From Streptomyces sp. WP-1 (GTDB lineage Bacteria; Actinomycetota; Actinomycetes; Streptomycetales; Streptomycetaceae), in contig NZ_CP123923.1 in the NCBI RefSeq assembly GCF_030450125.1, positions 4,712,001-4,776,000 of the forward strand: DNA of 64,000 nucleotides, written 5' to 3'. Made by a program: the position numbers and the translations under genes. Shown piece by piece: positions 49,463 through 56,799 of this stretch. Under the pieces are notes generated by a model. The model made no database searches, was not told where the DNA came from, and saw nothing but the letters and a program-made list of their open reading frames with translations. Each line of letters opens with the position of its first letter. The stretch's first letter is position 1.

Positions 49463-50109
49463 AGCAGCGACACCAGCCCCGTCCCGTCGTCCACCCGCGC
49501 GGCCACCACCCGCGCCGCCCCGAACGCGGGGTCGGCCCGGATCGCGTCCCGCACCCAGGTGGTCTGGGCCCGCACGGTGTGCTCCGCCCAGTCGCCCGGC
49601 CGGTTCCGGGTGCGGCGGGCGGCGGGGGCGATCTCCTCCACCAGCAGCTCCAGATGGCCCGGCACCGGCGCCCCGGTGCGCAGCCGCTCCAGCGTGGCGG
49701 CCACCGCGGCGCACCGCTCGTGTCCGAGGACCAGCACGAGCGGCGCGCCGAGCTCCTGCACGCCGTACTGCACGGACCCGAGCACGGCCTCGTCCAGGAC
49801 CAGCCCGGCGGTACGCACGCACAGCAGCTCCCCGAGCGGCTGGTCGAGGACCAGCTCCGGCGGAACGGGCGCGTCCACACAGCCGATGACCACCGCGCAC
49901 GGCCGCCGCCCGGTGGGACGGACGTACGGCTGCCGGGCGAGGCCACCGGTGGAGCGGGCGTTGCCGGCCAGGAGTTCGTCCAGGACGGCGACCGCGGTCG
50001 GCCGCGGCTCGTCCGCTTCGGGTGGGGGGACGAGGGCGGGAAAAGGAGGACAGGGCGGACGGGGAGCGGGCGCGGTCGGCGTCCGTAAGGCCCGGTGGGG
50101 GGTGGCCAT
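49456..50109 (-). CDS. Beta-carbonic anhydrase-like protein, altered active site
   Basis: A 217-residue protein. The zinc-binding pattern of beta-carbonic anhydrases is visible: AVVIGCVDAPVPPEL near residue 74 (first Cys, followed by Asp) and LVLGHERCAAV near 125 (His and second Cys). The Arg that pairs with Asp in the usual CxDxR motif is replaced: CVDAP. Hydration activity may therefore be weakened or lost. The first 40 residues are a Pro-rich extension. ATG 50109. The stop codon lies in a three-copy 16-bp repeat. Role unknown; it diverges from the SDR gene. Confidence 0.8.
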   Translation of the reverse strand: MATPHRALRTPTAPAPRPPCPPFPALVPPPEADEPRPTAVAVLDELLAGNARSTGGLARQPYVRPTGRRPCAVVIGCVDAPVPPELVLDQPLGELLCVRTAGLVLDEAVLGSVQYGVQELGAPLVLVLGHERCAAVAATLERLRTGAPVPGHLELLVEEIAPAARRTRNRPGDWAEHTVRAQTTWVRDAIRADPAFGAARVVAARVDDGTGLVSLLP

Positions 50110-50289
50110 GACGCTTCCTCGGTGTTCGTGCCAGTAGTGTTCACCGTAGGCACGCGACCCATCACTCTGGGTGGCGATTTAACGACACTTGGCCGTTTCC
50201 GCGCCGGATCATCGCCGCCCCGATACCGCCCCTTGGCCGACATCCGGACGTTCCGGTGGGGTCCCCGCCCCCTTGAGAGACTGCGCGCC

Positions 50290-51054
50290 ATGGACAGCGA
50301 GCTTCTGGCAGACAAGGTGGTCCTCATCACCGGCGCGAGCAGCGGCATCGGTGCCGCGGCGGCGAGGGTGTTCAGCGGAGAGGGCGCGACGGTGGTGCTG
50401 ACCGGCCGAAGAGAGGACCGGCTGGCGGCACTCGTGAGCGAATTACAGGACAGGAAGGCCGAGGCGTCGTACGTGGTGGGCGATGTGTCGGTCGCCGCCG
50501 ACGCGGGCCGCGCGGTGGACCTCGCCGTCGCCCGGTACGGGCGCCTGGACGGGGCGTTCAACAACGCGGGCATCGGCGGGGACCGCACTCCGCTGCACCT
50601 GATGACCGACGACGTGTACGACACGATCATGGACGTGAACGTGCGGGGCGTGTGGAACTGCCTGCGCCACGAGATAGCCGCGATGCTGCCGCGCGGCGGC
50701 GGCGCGATCGTCAACAACAGCAGCGTGGCCGGCCTGGTGGCCATCCCCGCCGCCGCGCCGTACATCGCCTCCAAGCACGCGGTCGTCGGCCTGACCAGGG
50801 CGGCCGCCGACGAGTACGCGGCGCGGGGCATCAGGGTGAACGCCGTCGCCCCGGGCACCACGCGCAGCGAGATCACCGTCGACTGGTTCGCGCGCAACCC
50901 CGGCCTGGAGCAGATGGTCAACTCCCTGACCCCGCAGGGCCGTACCGCCGAGCCGGAGGAGATCGCGGAGGCCGCCGCCTGGCTGCTCAGCGACCGCTGC
51001 CCCTTCCTGACGGGCACGGTCCTGCCGGTGGACGGAGGGTTCGCCAATCATTGA
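50290..51054 (+). CDS. Short-chain dehydrogenase/reductase
   Basis: A 254-residue classical SDR. NAD(P)-binding TGASSGIGAAAA with TGRRED after strand 2 (Arg suggests NADPH), NNAG, and the catalytic Ser in VNNSSVAG and YxxxK in YIASK. The C-terminus GTVLPVDGGF is typical. A UUA codon at 50443-50445 (in SELQD) makes it bldA-dependent. It converges on the AfsA-like gene, and reductases such as ScbB/BprA act in gamma-butyrolactone synthesis, so a role in the signal pathway or in the downstream biosynthesis is plausible; this is inference. Confidence 0.9.
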   Translation: MDSELLADKVVLITGASSGIGAAAARVFSGEGATVVLTGRREDRLAALVSELQDRKAEASYVVGDVSVAADAGRAVDLAVARYGRLDGAFNNAGIGGDRTPLHLMTDDVYDTIMDVNVRGVWNCLRHEIAAMLPRGGGAIVNNSSVAGLVAIPAAAPYIASKHAVVGLTRAAADEYAARGIRVNAVAPGTTRSEITVDWFARNPGLEQMVNSLTPQGRTAEPEEIAEAAAWLLSDRCPFLTGTVLPVDGGFANH

Positions 51055-51142
51055 CCCGGGCACCACCGGCGTCCCCTCGGCACGGGCACGGGCACGGGCG
51101 GCGGGCCTCGCGACCCGCACCCGCACCCGCCCCGGCCCGCGG

Positions 51143-52126
51143 CTACGGCCGCAGCCCCCTCAACTGCGCCTGGAAGGCGACCTCTCCGCCCTGGTGCCCG
51201 GTGACGGCGATGGCGAACCAGTCGGGCATCAGGCTGGGCAGCCACTCGGCCTCGATCCAGCACGGCTCGTCGAACTCCACGTACCGCTCGTAGCCGATGG
51301 CGACGTCCGTGAGTTCGAGGGGCTTCGGGCCCGCCGCGGCGTGGGCCGCCTGGTACGCCGCCTCCAGGAGGACGAGACCGGGGACGTGGTCCACGGGGTG
51401 GTCGAAGAGCAGGGTGTTGGAGACGTCGGCGCGCAACCGCCACCGGTGGCCGGCCGTTCCGGGCGCCAGGAGCACGTCCCTGTCGTCGGCCCGTCCGGTC
51501 AGCCCGCGGTCGACGGGCTCGGGCAGGGGCCACCCGCCCCAGTCGACGGTGGAGTGCGGGCCGCGCACCCGTCGGTAGACCGCGGGGGCCACCCAGCTGA
51601 ACTTCGTGTTCGCCAGGCACACGGTGACGCCGTCCCGCCGGATCCGGAACTCCATGCCGAGGCTGCGCCTCTCGGGCCGGGTGACCGCGATGTCGACGTC
51701 GAGGTCCGAGACCTCGGGGGCCTCGAAGCCGGGCCGCACCGTGATGTCGAGGTTGCTCAGCAGCGCCTGATGCCCCGTCGGCACGCCGTACTCGGCGTGC
51801 GCGACGAGCAGTCCGCTCTGCCGGATGGTCTGCGTCAGGAGCCGGGGGTCGTACGTGCCGGGGCCGCCGTGCCCGGGCCAGCGGGCGGTCACGGTGAAGC
51901 TGTCCGGCCCCTCCTGGCGCCACGCCCCGACGAGGATCGCCGGGGCGTGTCTGAGGTGGATGTACTCGCCCAGTTCCGGTCTGGGACCGGTGCCGCGAGG
52001 CGCGGGACGCCCGACATCGACGGCACCCGGCAGGGCCTCCCGCCTGTCGCACAGCGTCCTCAGTCGTGACATGGAGTTCGCTCGAGTGAGTTGCGCTGAT
52101 AAAGTAACGGGCATTCGGTTACTCAT
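51143..52126 (-). CDS. AfsA/ScbA-family butyrolactone synthase-like protein
   Basis: A 327-residue protein with two A-factor-type hotdog repeats. The first covers about 45-170 (EYIHLRHAPAILVGAWRQEGPDSFTV, LSNLDITVRPGFEAP) and the second about 210-325 (WRLRADVSNTLLFDHPVDHVPGLVLLEAAYQAAHA, EFDEPCWIEAEWLPS). The family condenses a beta-ketoacyl chain with dihydroxyacetone phosphate in the first step of gamma-butyrolactone hormones. ATG 52126 has AAGGG seven bases upstream. Codon 9 is the rare UUA (52100-52102). It diverges from a receptor gene by only 57 bases, the classic afsA/arpA-like pairing. An inverted repeat covers its start codon region. Confidence 0.9.
   Translation of the reverse strand: MSNRMPVTLSAQLTRANSMSRLRTLCDRREALPGAVDVGRPAPRGTGPRPELGEYIHLRHAPAILVGAWRQEGPDSFTVTARWPGHGGPGTYDPRLLTQTIRQSGLLVAHAEYGVPTGHQALLSNLDITVRPGFEAPEVSDLDVDIAVTRPERRSLGMEFRIRRDGVTVCLANTKFSWVAPAVYRRVRGPHSTVDWGGWPLPEPVDRGLTGRADDRDVLLAPGTAGHRWRLRADVSNTLLFDHPVDHVPGLVLLEAAYQAAHAAAGPKPLELTDVAIGYERYVEFDEPCWIEAEWLPSLMPDWFAIAVTGHQGGEVAFQAQLRGLRP
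52103..52123. promoter_or_regulatory. Candidate receptor operator over the afsA-like start
   Basis: AGTAAC-N9-GTTACT, a perfect 6-bp inverted repeat with 21-bp overall length, the usual size of an ArpA/ScbR operator. It overlaps the first codons of the AfsA-like gene and adjoins TAAAGT (52100-52105), a possible -10 for the receptor gene with TTCGCT 17 bases upstream. Confidence 0.5.
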
Positions 52127-52183
52127 AGGTGGCCCTTCAGTGAGTGACAGACGACAGATCTACGGACTGCTGGAAGGTGCCGG

Positions 52184-52837
52184 GTGGTGAGGCAGGATCG
52201 CGCGATTCGCACTCGTAAACTCATCTTGGAGAACATGGCGAGCTTGTTCAATGAGGTCGGGTACGACGCCGCGACCATCGCCGCGCTAGTCGAGCGGACC
52301 GGACTGACCCGAGGGGCCCTGTACTTCCACTTCGCCTCCAAGGAGGACATGGCGCGCGCCGTGCTGGACGAGGCCGTGACCACTGAAGGGCTCAGCCCGC
52401 AGTCGTTCAAACTGCAGGAATGGGTGGATCTCGGACTGCTGCTGGCCCACCGGTTGCCCAGGGAGCCGGTACTGCACGCCGCCATCCGGCTGGCCGTCGA
52501 CCCCAAGGCGCGGCGGCTGTTCGGGACGCGGTGGCCGGACTGGGTGGCACTCGGGCGGGAACTGCTCACCGAGGCCAAGGAGAGTGGTGAGCTGCTGGCT
52601 CACGCCGACCCCGCGGCCGTGTCCCGGGTGTTCGTCGGCGCGTGGACCGGTGTGCAGCTCGTGACGGAGGTCCTGGAGGAGAAGCTGAGCCTGGCCGAGG
52701 AGATAGCCGGTCTGTACCAGCTGCTGCTGCCCAGCATCGTCACCCCGGCGGTGCTGGCCAAGCTCGACCTGTCGCCCTACCGGGCGGAGCGGCTCCTGCG
52801 GGAGAGCGACGAACAGGAGGCTGCCGGCCACGGGTGA
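52184..52837 (+). CDS. TetR-family gamma-butyrolactone receptor (ArpA/ScbR-like)
   Basis: A 217-residue repressor. The N-terminal helix-turn-helix is in the TetR pattern: RTRKLILENMASLFNEVGYD then ATIAALVERTGLTRGALYFHF. The C-terminal ligand domain has the family sequence RWPDWVALGRELLTEAKESGEL, with the conserved Trp of ligand contact, VSRVFVGAWTGVQLV and the ending TPAVLAKLDLSPYRAERLL seen in ArpA/ScbR proteins. It should release its operators when a butyrolactone-type signal accumulates. GTG 52184 or 52187 is preceded by GGAAGG. It is divergent from the AfsA-like gene and followed by a 400-base regulatory region before the response regulator. Confidence 0.92.
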   Translation: MVRQDRAIRTRKLILENMASLFNEVGYDAATIAALVERTGLTRGALYFHFASKEDMARAVLDEAVTTEGLSPQSFKLQEWVDLGLLLAHRLPREPVLHAAIRLAVDPKARRLFGTRWPDWVALGRELLTEAKESGELLAHADPAAVSRVFVGAWTGVQLVTEVLEEKLSLAEEIAGLYQLLLPSIVTPAVLAKLDLSPYRAERLLRESDEQEAAGHG

Positions 52838-53244
52838 CACGTGGCCGGTCCAGATCGGCGGCTCCGGGTCCCCACCCGGGGCCGCGCTGCGTTCAAACCT
52901 CGATCGATTTGCATTCGTGTACCCCCGTACCGTGCTGTGACGGATGAGTCGAACGCCAGCCATCACCCAGTTGCGGACAAGGGTGTGACCTCACAGCCCC
53001 AGCCGCCCGGACCCCCCGAGTGGGTGCTTTCGAGCGAGTGTACGTGTTAGGCGTCCTGTTTTCGAGCATCCGAAATAGCGCAAATTTCGGATTTGTTACC
53101 CCTCTCGGCGTACTGTGACAGGAATATGCGCCGGTTCCGCCCCGGTTTGCCCCGCCCTGCTCCGCATGTGCGGCTGTACAAAAAACAGGACGTGTGTTCT
53201 TTTAATCAAGGGAAGACTGGCGCGTATGCGTAGGAGGGGGAGCG
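52838..53244. other. Regulatory region upstream of the response regulator gene
   Basis: No gene accepted. It is unusually A+T-rich for the window in parts (53050-53100 and 53175-53215). It contains a perfect 9-bp inverted repeat at 53068-53092 and a looser dyad around AAAAAACAGGACGTGTGTTC (53180-53199) that resembles a butyrolactone-receptor operator. Promoter elements cannot be fixed; TACTGT at 53111-53116 may be a -10. Confidence 0.5.
53068..53092. promoter_or_regulatory. Inverted repeat, candidate operator
   Basis: ATCCGAAAT-N7-ATTTCGGAT, a perfect 9-bp inverted repeat about 150 bases before the response regulator gene. It is one of the few A+T-rich dyads in the window and could bind the upstream TetR-type receptor or another regulator. 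Confidence 0.5.
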
Positions 53245-53934
53245 ATGGCAGGGCACGCTGCGCAACCGGACACGACTCGCGTGCTGGTGGTCGGCGACGA
53301 TGTCGGCGGGGCCGAGGCGAGGGTGCGCGGGCTGCGCCGGCAGGGGTTCCAGGCGCGGAGCGTCGACACCGGTGCCGAGGCGCTGAGCGCCCATCAGCAG
53401 GCGGACCTGGTCCTGCTCGACCTCGATCTTCCCGACATCGACGGTCTGGAGGTCTGCCGGTCGATACGCGAGGCCGGGGACAAGCCCATCATCTCCGTCA
53501 CCGCCCGCGACACCGAACTGGACCGGGTCCTCGCCCTCCAGGCCGGGGCGGACGACTGCGTGGTCACCTCGTGCGGGGAGCGCGAGATGCTGGCGCGCAT
53601 CGAGGCCGTACTGCGCCGGGCCCGCCCCCGGTCGGAGCGGTCCCGGCCGCTCTCCCTCGGCCCGCTGTGCATCGACAGCAGAACGCGTGAGGTCCGTCTG
53701 GACGGACGGCCGCTGAATGTCACCGCCAAGGAGTTCGAATTACTGCGCACCCTGGCCGCGACCCCCGAGAGCGTCATTTCCCGAAAAGAATTGATGGCAC
53801 GGGTATGGGAAACCACGTGGGCGGATTCCAGCCGCACCATCGACACCCATGTACGCAGCCTGCGGGCGAAACTCGGCGCCCATTCCTGGATCATCACCGT
53901 CCGTGGTGTCGGTTACCGCATGGGGCACGGCTGA
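53245..53934 (+). CDS. Atypical OmpR-family response regulator (JadR1-like)
   Basis: A 229-residue regulator with an N-terminal receiver and a C-terminal winged helix (LCIDSRTREVRLDGRPLNVTAKEFELL, RTIDTHVRSLRAKLGAHSWIITVRGVGYRMG). In the receiver the acidic pair (GDD, residues 17-19), Asp59 in LLDLDLP and Thr87 are present. The conserved Lys of the KPF loop is lost: GADDCVVTSCGERE has Thr-Ser where Lys-Pro is expected. Regulators of this kind near antibiotic clusters (JadR1 type) respond to end products instead of phosphorylation. A UUA codon at 53740-53742 makes it bldA-dependent. No histidine kinase is adjacent. ATG 53245 follows AGGAGGGGG. Confidence 0.9.
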   Translation: MAGHAAQPDTTRVLVVGDDVGGAEARVRGLRRQGFQARSVDTGAEALSAHQQADLVLLDLDLPDIDGLEVCRSIREAGDKPIISVTARDTELDRVLALQAGADDCVVTSCGEREMLARIEAVLRRARPRSERSRPLSLGPLCIDSRTREVRLDGRPLNVTAKEFELLRTLAATPESVISRKELMARVWETTWADSSRTIDTHVRSLRAKLGAHSWIITVRGVGYRMGHG

Positions 53935-54024
53935 CGGCACGGCCGGCGAACACCGCGGAATCGCCACCGCGGGCCCGGACCCAGGAAAGGGATACGGACC
54001 CGCGGCGGCGTGATTCGATTCGCC

Positions 54025-55389
54025 CTACGGCTTTTGACGCGCCGTCTCCTCCGGGTGCGGCGGTCCGTCGAGTCCCGCCGGGTCCTGGCCGAGACCGGCC
54101 GGTGCCACCCAGTCGAAGGCGCTGTAGACCGCGGGCCCCAGGCCGAGGCCCTCGGCGACCTGCTCCCGCAGCCGGTTGGAGGTGAAGCCGCCGATGACGT
54201 TCATCTGGGCGTCGCGGTACAGCCGTTCCACCTCGTGTCCCTGGGTCACACCGGTCGCCCCGTGGATCTGCACGGCCCGCGCGGCGACCTCGACGCCCAT
54301 CTCGGTGGCGTAGATCTTCAGCATGGCGATCAGATCCCGCGCCGAGCGCCCCGCCGCCCGCTCGCCCATCGCCCGGCGGGCCAGCAGCCGGGCGGCGTCG
54401 ATCTGCGCGCGCGACTCGGCGAGCTGGGCCTGCACGCCCTCCATGTGCGCCAGCGGCCGGCCGAACGAGACCCGCTCACGGGCGTGCCGTACGGAGGCGG
54501 CCAGGGCGGACTCGGCGACGGCGATGGCGGCGAACGAGTTCTTCAGCCAGCCCCACGCCATGCCCTCGGCCAGCTCCTCGAACGGCACGGGCAGCACATC
54601 GGCCTCGGCGACCCGGGCGTCGGTGAAGACCATCCCGCCCCACGGCATGCCGCGCAGCCCCATGTGCGCGATCCCGTACCGCTCGACGCCCGCCTGGTGC
54701 AGGTCCACGAAGGCGAGGCACCAGTCGGGGCCGTCGTCCCCGGGCAGCCGCTCCCGGCGGGCGAGCACGATGGCGACATCGGCGACGGGCGCGTTGGTGA
54801 TCCTGGACTTCTCGCCGTCGATGACGAAGCCGCCGCCGGGCGCCCCGGCGCGCCGGACCGTGGTGCGGAAGGTGCCGGCGTCGCTGCCCGCCGTGCGCTC
54901 CACCACCGCGAAGGCGGCCAGCTTCTCCCCGGACAGCAGGGACCGCAGCAGCGGCTCGTGGCTGCGGAGGTCGCCGTAGGTGGTGATCAGCTTGCCGCAC
55001 AGCAGCGCGGAGACGGTCGCCGCCCAGTAGGTGCCGGGGCAGGCCCGGGCCAGCGCCTCCATGGCGTCCGCCTGGGTGCGGGCGTCGGCGCCGCTGCCGC
55101 CGACCTCCGGCGGGTGGAACAGCCGCAGATAGCCGCTGTCGGCGAGATCCTTCCAGTTCCGGGCCGGTATCCGGCCCGTCGCGTCCGTCTCCGCGGCCCG
55201 GGCGGCGATGCCCTCGAAGGCGGCGGTGCCGTCGAAGGCGGGGGAGCCGTCGAAGGCGGGGGAGCCCTCGGACGTGGGGGCGGTCTCGGTCGCGGGGTTG
55301 CCCTCGGATGCGGAGGCGGTCTCGGTCGCGGGGTTGCCCGCGAAGGCGGGGGCGCCGGTCGGGTCGTACATGCTCGTCGTACTGGTCAT
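54025..55389 (-). CDS. Acyl-CoA dehydrogenase-like flavoprotein with repeat N-terminus
   Basis: A 454-residue protein. Residues about 12-60 form a low-complexity extension of eight hexapeptides (GNPATE, GSPAFD and similar). The rest is the acyl-CoA dehydrogenase fold: N-terminal helices (ARNWKDLADSGYLRLFHPPEVGGSGAD), a beta domain with AFAVVERTAGSDAGTFRTT and DGEKSRITNAPVADVAIVLAR, and a C-terminal helical domain with RVSFGRPLAHMEGVQAQLAE and VQIHGATGVTQGHEVERLYRDA. It oxidises an acyl thioester or related substrate with FAD. Transcribed with 55419-56585. In this cluster it may desaturate a carrier-bound or CoA-bound intermediate, which I infer. ATG 55389 or 55368 is the start. Confidence 0.88.
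   Translation of the reverse strand: MTSTTSMYDPTGAPAFAGNPATETASASEGNPATETAPTSEGSPAFDGSPAFDGTAAFEGIAARAAETDATGRIPARNWKDLADSGYLRLFHPPEVGGSGADARTQADAMEALARACPGTYWAATVSALLCGKLITTYGDLRSHEPLLRSLLSGEKLAAFAVVERTAGSDAGTFRTTVRRAGAPGGGFVIDGEKSRITNAPVADVAIVLARRERLPGDDGPDWCLAFVDLHQAGVERYGIAHMGLRGMPWGGMVFTDARVAEADVLPVPFEELAEGMAWGWLKNSFAAIAVAESALAASVRHARERVSFGRPLAHMEGVQAQLAESRAQIDAARLLARRAMGERAAGRSARDLIAMLKIYATEMGVEVAARAVQIHGATGVTQGHEVERLYRDAQMNVIGGFTSNRLREQVAEGLGLGPAVYSAFDWVAPAGLGQDPAGLDGPPHPEETARQKP
55213..55356. repeat. 18-bp coding tandem repeat, eight degenerate copies
   Basis: Eight in-frame 18-bp units encode hexapeptides at the N-terminus of the acyl-CoA dehydrogenase-like protein, including two identical 18-mers (55231-55248, 55249-55266) and a near-identical 36-bp pair (55267-55302, 55303-55338). 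Confidence 0.9.
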
Positions 55390-55418
55390 GTCCTGTGCGC
55401 TCCTCGTGTCGAGCCTGG

Positions 55419-56585
55419 TCAGCCGAGTTCGAGCAGGGACGCCGCGATCACCGGGCGCAGCACCTCGGTGCCGCCTCCGGTGCCGGCGAAGAACAGTCCG
55501 TCGCGGTGGGCCCGTCCGGTCAGGTGGTCGCCGGTGAGGCCGAGCGGGCCGGACAGCCGGGCCGCCGCGTCGGTGACGGTGCGCACGGCGGCGGCCACGA
55601 AGAGCCGGGCGGCCGCCGCGTCCCGGTGCGCGGGCCGGGCGCCGGAGTCGAACTGCTCGGCGGCCCGGCGGAGCATCCCGTCGGCGAGTTCGCAGCGCGC
55701 GGCCAGGTCCGCGAGGGTGAACCGGACGGACTGGTCGTGGTGGAGCGGCCGGCCGAAGAGCCGGCGTTCGCGGGCGCCGTCGACGGCGTCCCGGGTCAGC
55801 GCGCGCAGCAGACCGAGCCAGGGCGCGCTGGAGAAGACCCAGTCCAGCGCCGCCAGCAGCGGCTCCACCTCGCGCGCCGCGCCGCCGACGCCGCCCAGCA
55901 CCGCGGTGTCCGGGACCGCGCAGTCCTCCAGGACCAGCCGGCCCCAGGGGCAGGTCGGCATCGCGTCCGGGCCTGCCTCGCCGACGCCCAGCCGAGGGGT
56001 GGACCGGTCCACGACGAACGCCGTCCGGCCGCCGTCCCCGTGTGCGGCGACGACCAGGAAGTGATGGGCCACGGGCGCGCCCGCGACCAGGTCCAGTGCG
56101 CCGGTGAGCAGCCACCGGCCCGACCCGTCCGGGGCGGGCCGTGCGCTGACGGCCGGGGTGACGGACGCCCCCTGCGTCTGGTGCAGCGACAGGGCGCCGA
56201 CCCACTCGCCGGACGCCATCCGGGGCAGGTACCGCTCCCGCTGCGAGGGGCTGCCGAAGGCGCGCAGCGGGACGGTGGCGAGCACCGCGTGCACCCCGAC
56301 CGCGAGGGCGAGACCGGGGTCCCGGGCGCCCTCGCCGAGCCCGGCCAGGAGATCGAGGGTCTGGGCGGCGGACAGACCGGCGCCGCCCAGGTCGCGCGGG
56401 ACCAGGGCGCCGGTGAGACCCGGTCCGGCGGGTCCGGCCCCGGCCAGTTCGGCGAAGAGCCGCGGGTCCCAGCGCCGTTCGCGGTCGCGGTCGGCGGTGG
56501 TGGGTGCCGCGACGCGGCCGGCGAGTTCCCGTGCCCACGCACCCGTGGGGAAAGGCGGAATTTCCATCGAACTCTCCACTCCCAT
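55419..56585 (-). CDS. Acyl-CoA dehydrogenase-like protein
   Basis: A 388-residue member of the acyl-CoA dehydrogenase family, divergent from its neighbour. Recognisable parts are GALVPRDLGGAGLSAAQTLDLLAGLGEGARDP, the QTQGASVTPAVSARP beta-domain segment, RRLFGRPLHHDQSVRFTLADLAARCELADGML and AARLSGPLGLTGDHLTGRAHRDGLFF. The beta domain is less well conserved than in the partner gene. Starts at ATG 56585 or 56567. The gene lies upstream of 54025-55389 on the same strand with a 29-base gap, so the two form an operon diverging from the carrier-protein genes. The two proteins may act as a pair. Confidence 0.85.
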   Translation of the reverse strand: MGVESSMEIPPFPTGAWARELAGRVAAPTTADRDRERRWDPRLFAELAGAGPAGPGLTGALVPRDLGGAGLSAAQTLDLLAGLGEGARDPGLALAVGVHAVLATVPLRAFGSPSQRERYLPRMASGEWVGALSLHQTQGASVTPAVSARPAPDGSGRWLLTGALDLVAGAPVAHHFLVVAAHGDGGRTAFVVDRSTPRLGVGEAGPDAMPTCPWGRLVLEDCAVPDTAVLGGVGGAAREVEPLLAALDWVFSSAPWLGLLRALTRDAVDGARERRLFGRPLHHDQSVRFTLADLAARCELADGMLRRAAEQFDSGARPAHRDAAAARLFVAAAVRTVTDAAARLSGPLGLTGDHLTGRAHRDGLFFAGTGGGTEVLRPVIAASLLELG

Positions 56586-56799
56586 CTGCTGGAAACAGGC
56601 CCGGTCACCGTAGCCAACAATTCGAACAATTCCAGACGTGGAATGCAGATTTTTCGACCAGCCCCCGGAGAATTCACAGATCTGACCGCTGCTGACTTTC
56701 CCTCACAGTCCTTGACAATGCTCTGACATCGGAGTCGTTGTCCCCTCACATCGCCCGGACCATCATGGTGGGCGGCCCTCGTAAAAGGAGGAAAACGCA
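56586..56799. other. Divergent promoter region of the carrier-protein cluster
   Basis: Separates the dehydrogenase operon from the biosynthetic operon. It contains AATTGTTCGAATTGTT on the minus strand (56615-56632 region), TTGACA at 56714-56719 and an AAAGGAGGAAAA ribosome-binding site just before 56800. It has lower G+C than flanking genes. Confidence 0.55.

Noticed and set aside
53115..53690. Arg-rich plus-strand frame overlapping the response regulator
   Set aside because: It is an out-of-frame shadow of the regulator gene with no family resemblance.
55419..56585. Acyl-CoA oxidase for an avenolide-type signal
   Set aside because: Possible in principle, since a hormone module is near, but the gene pair diverges from the LysW operon and no matching P450 is adjacent, so a biosynthetic role is more likely.
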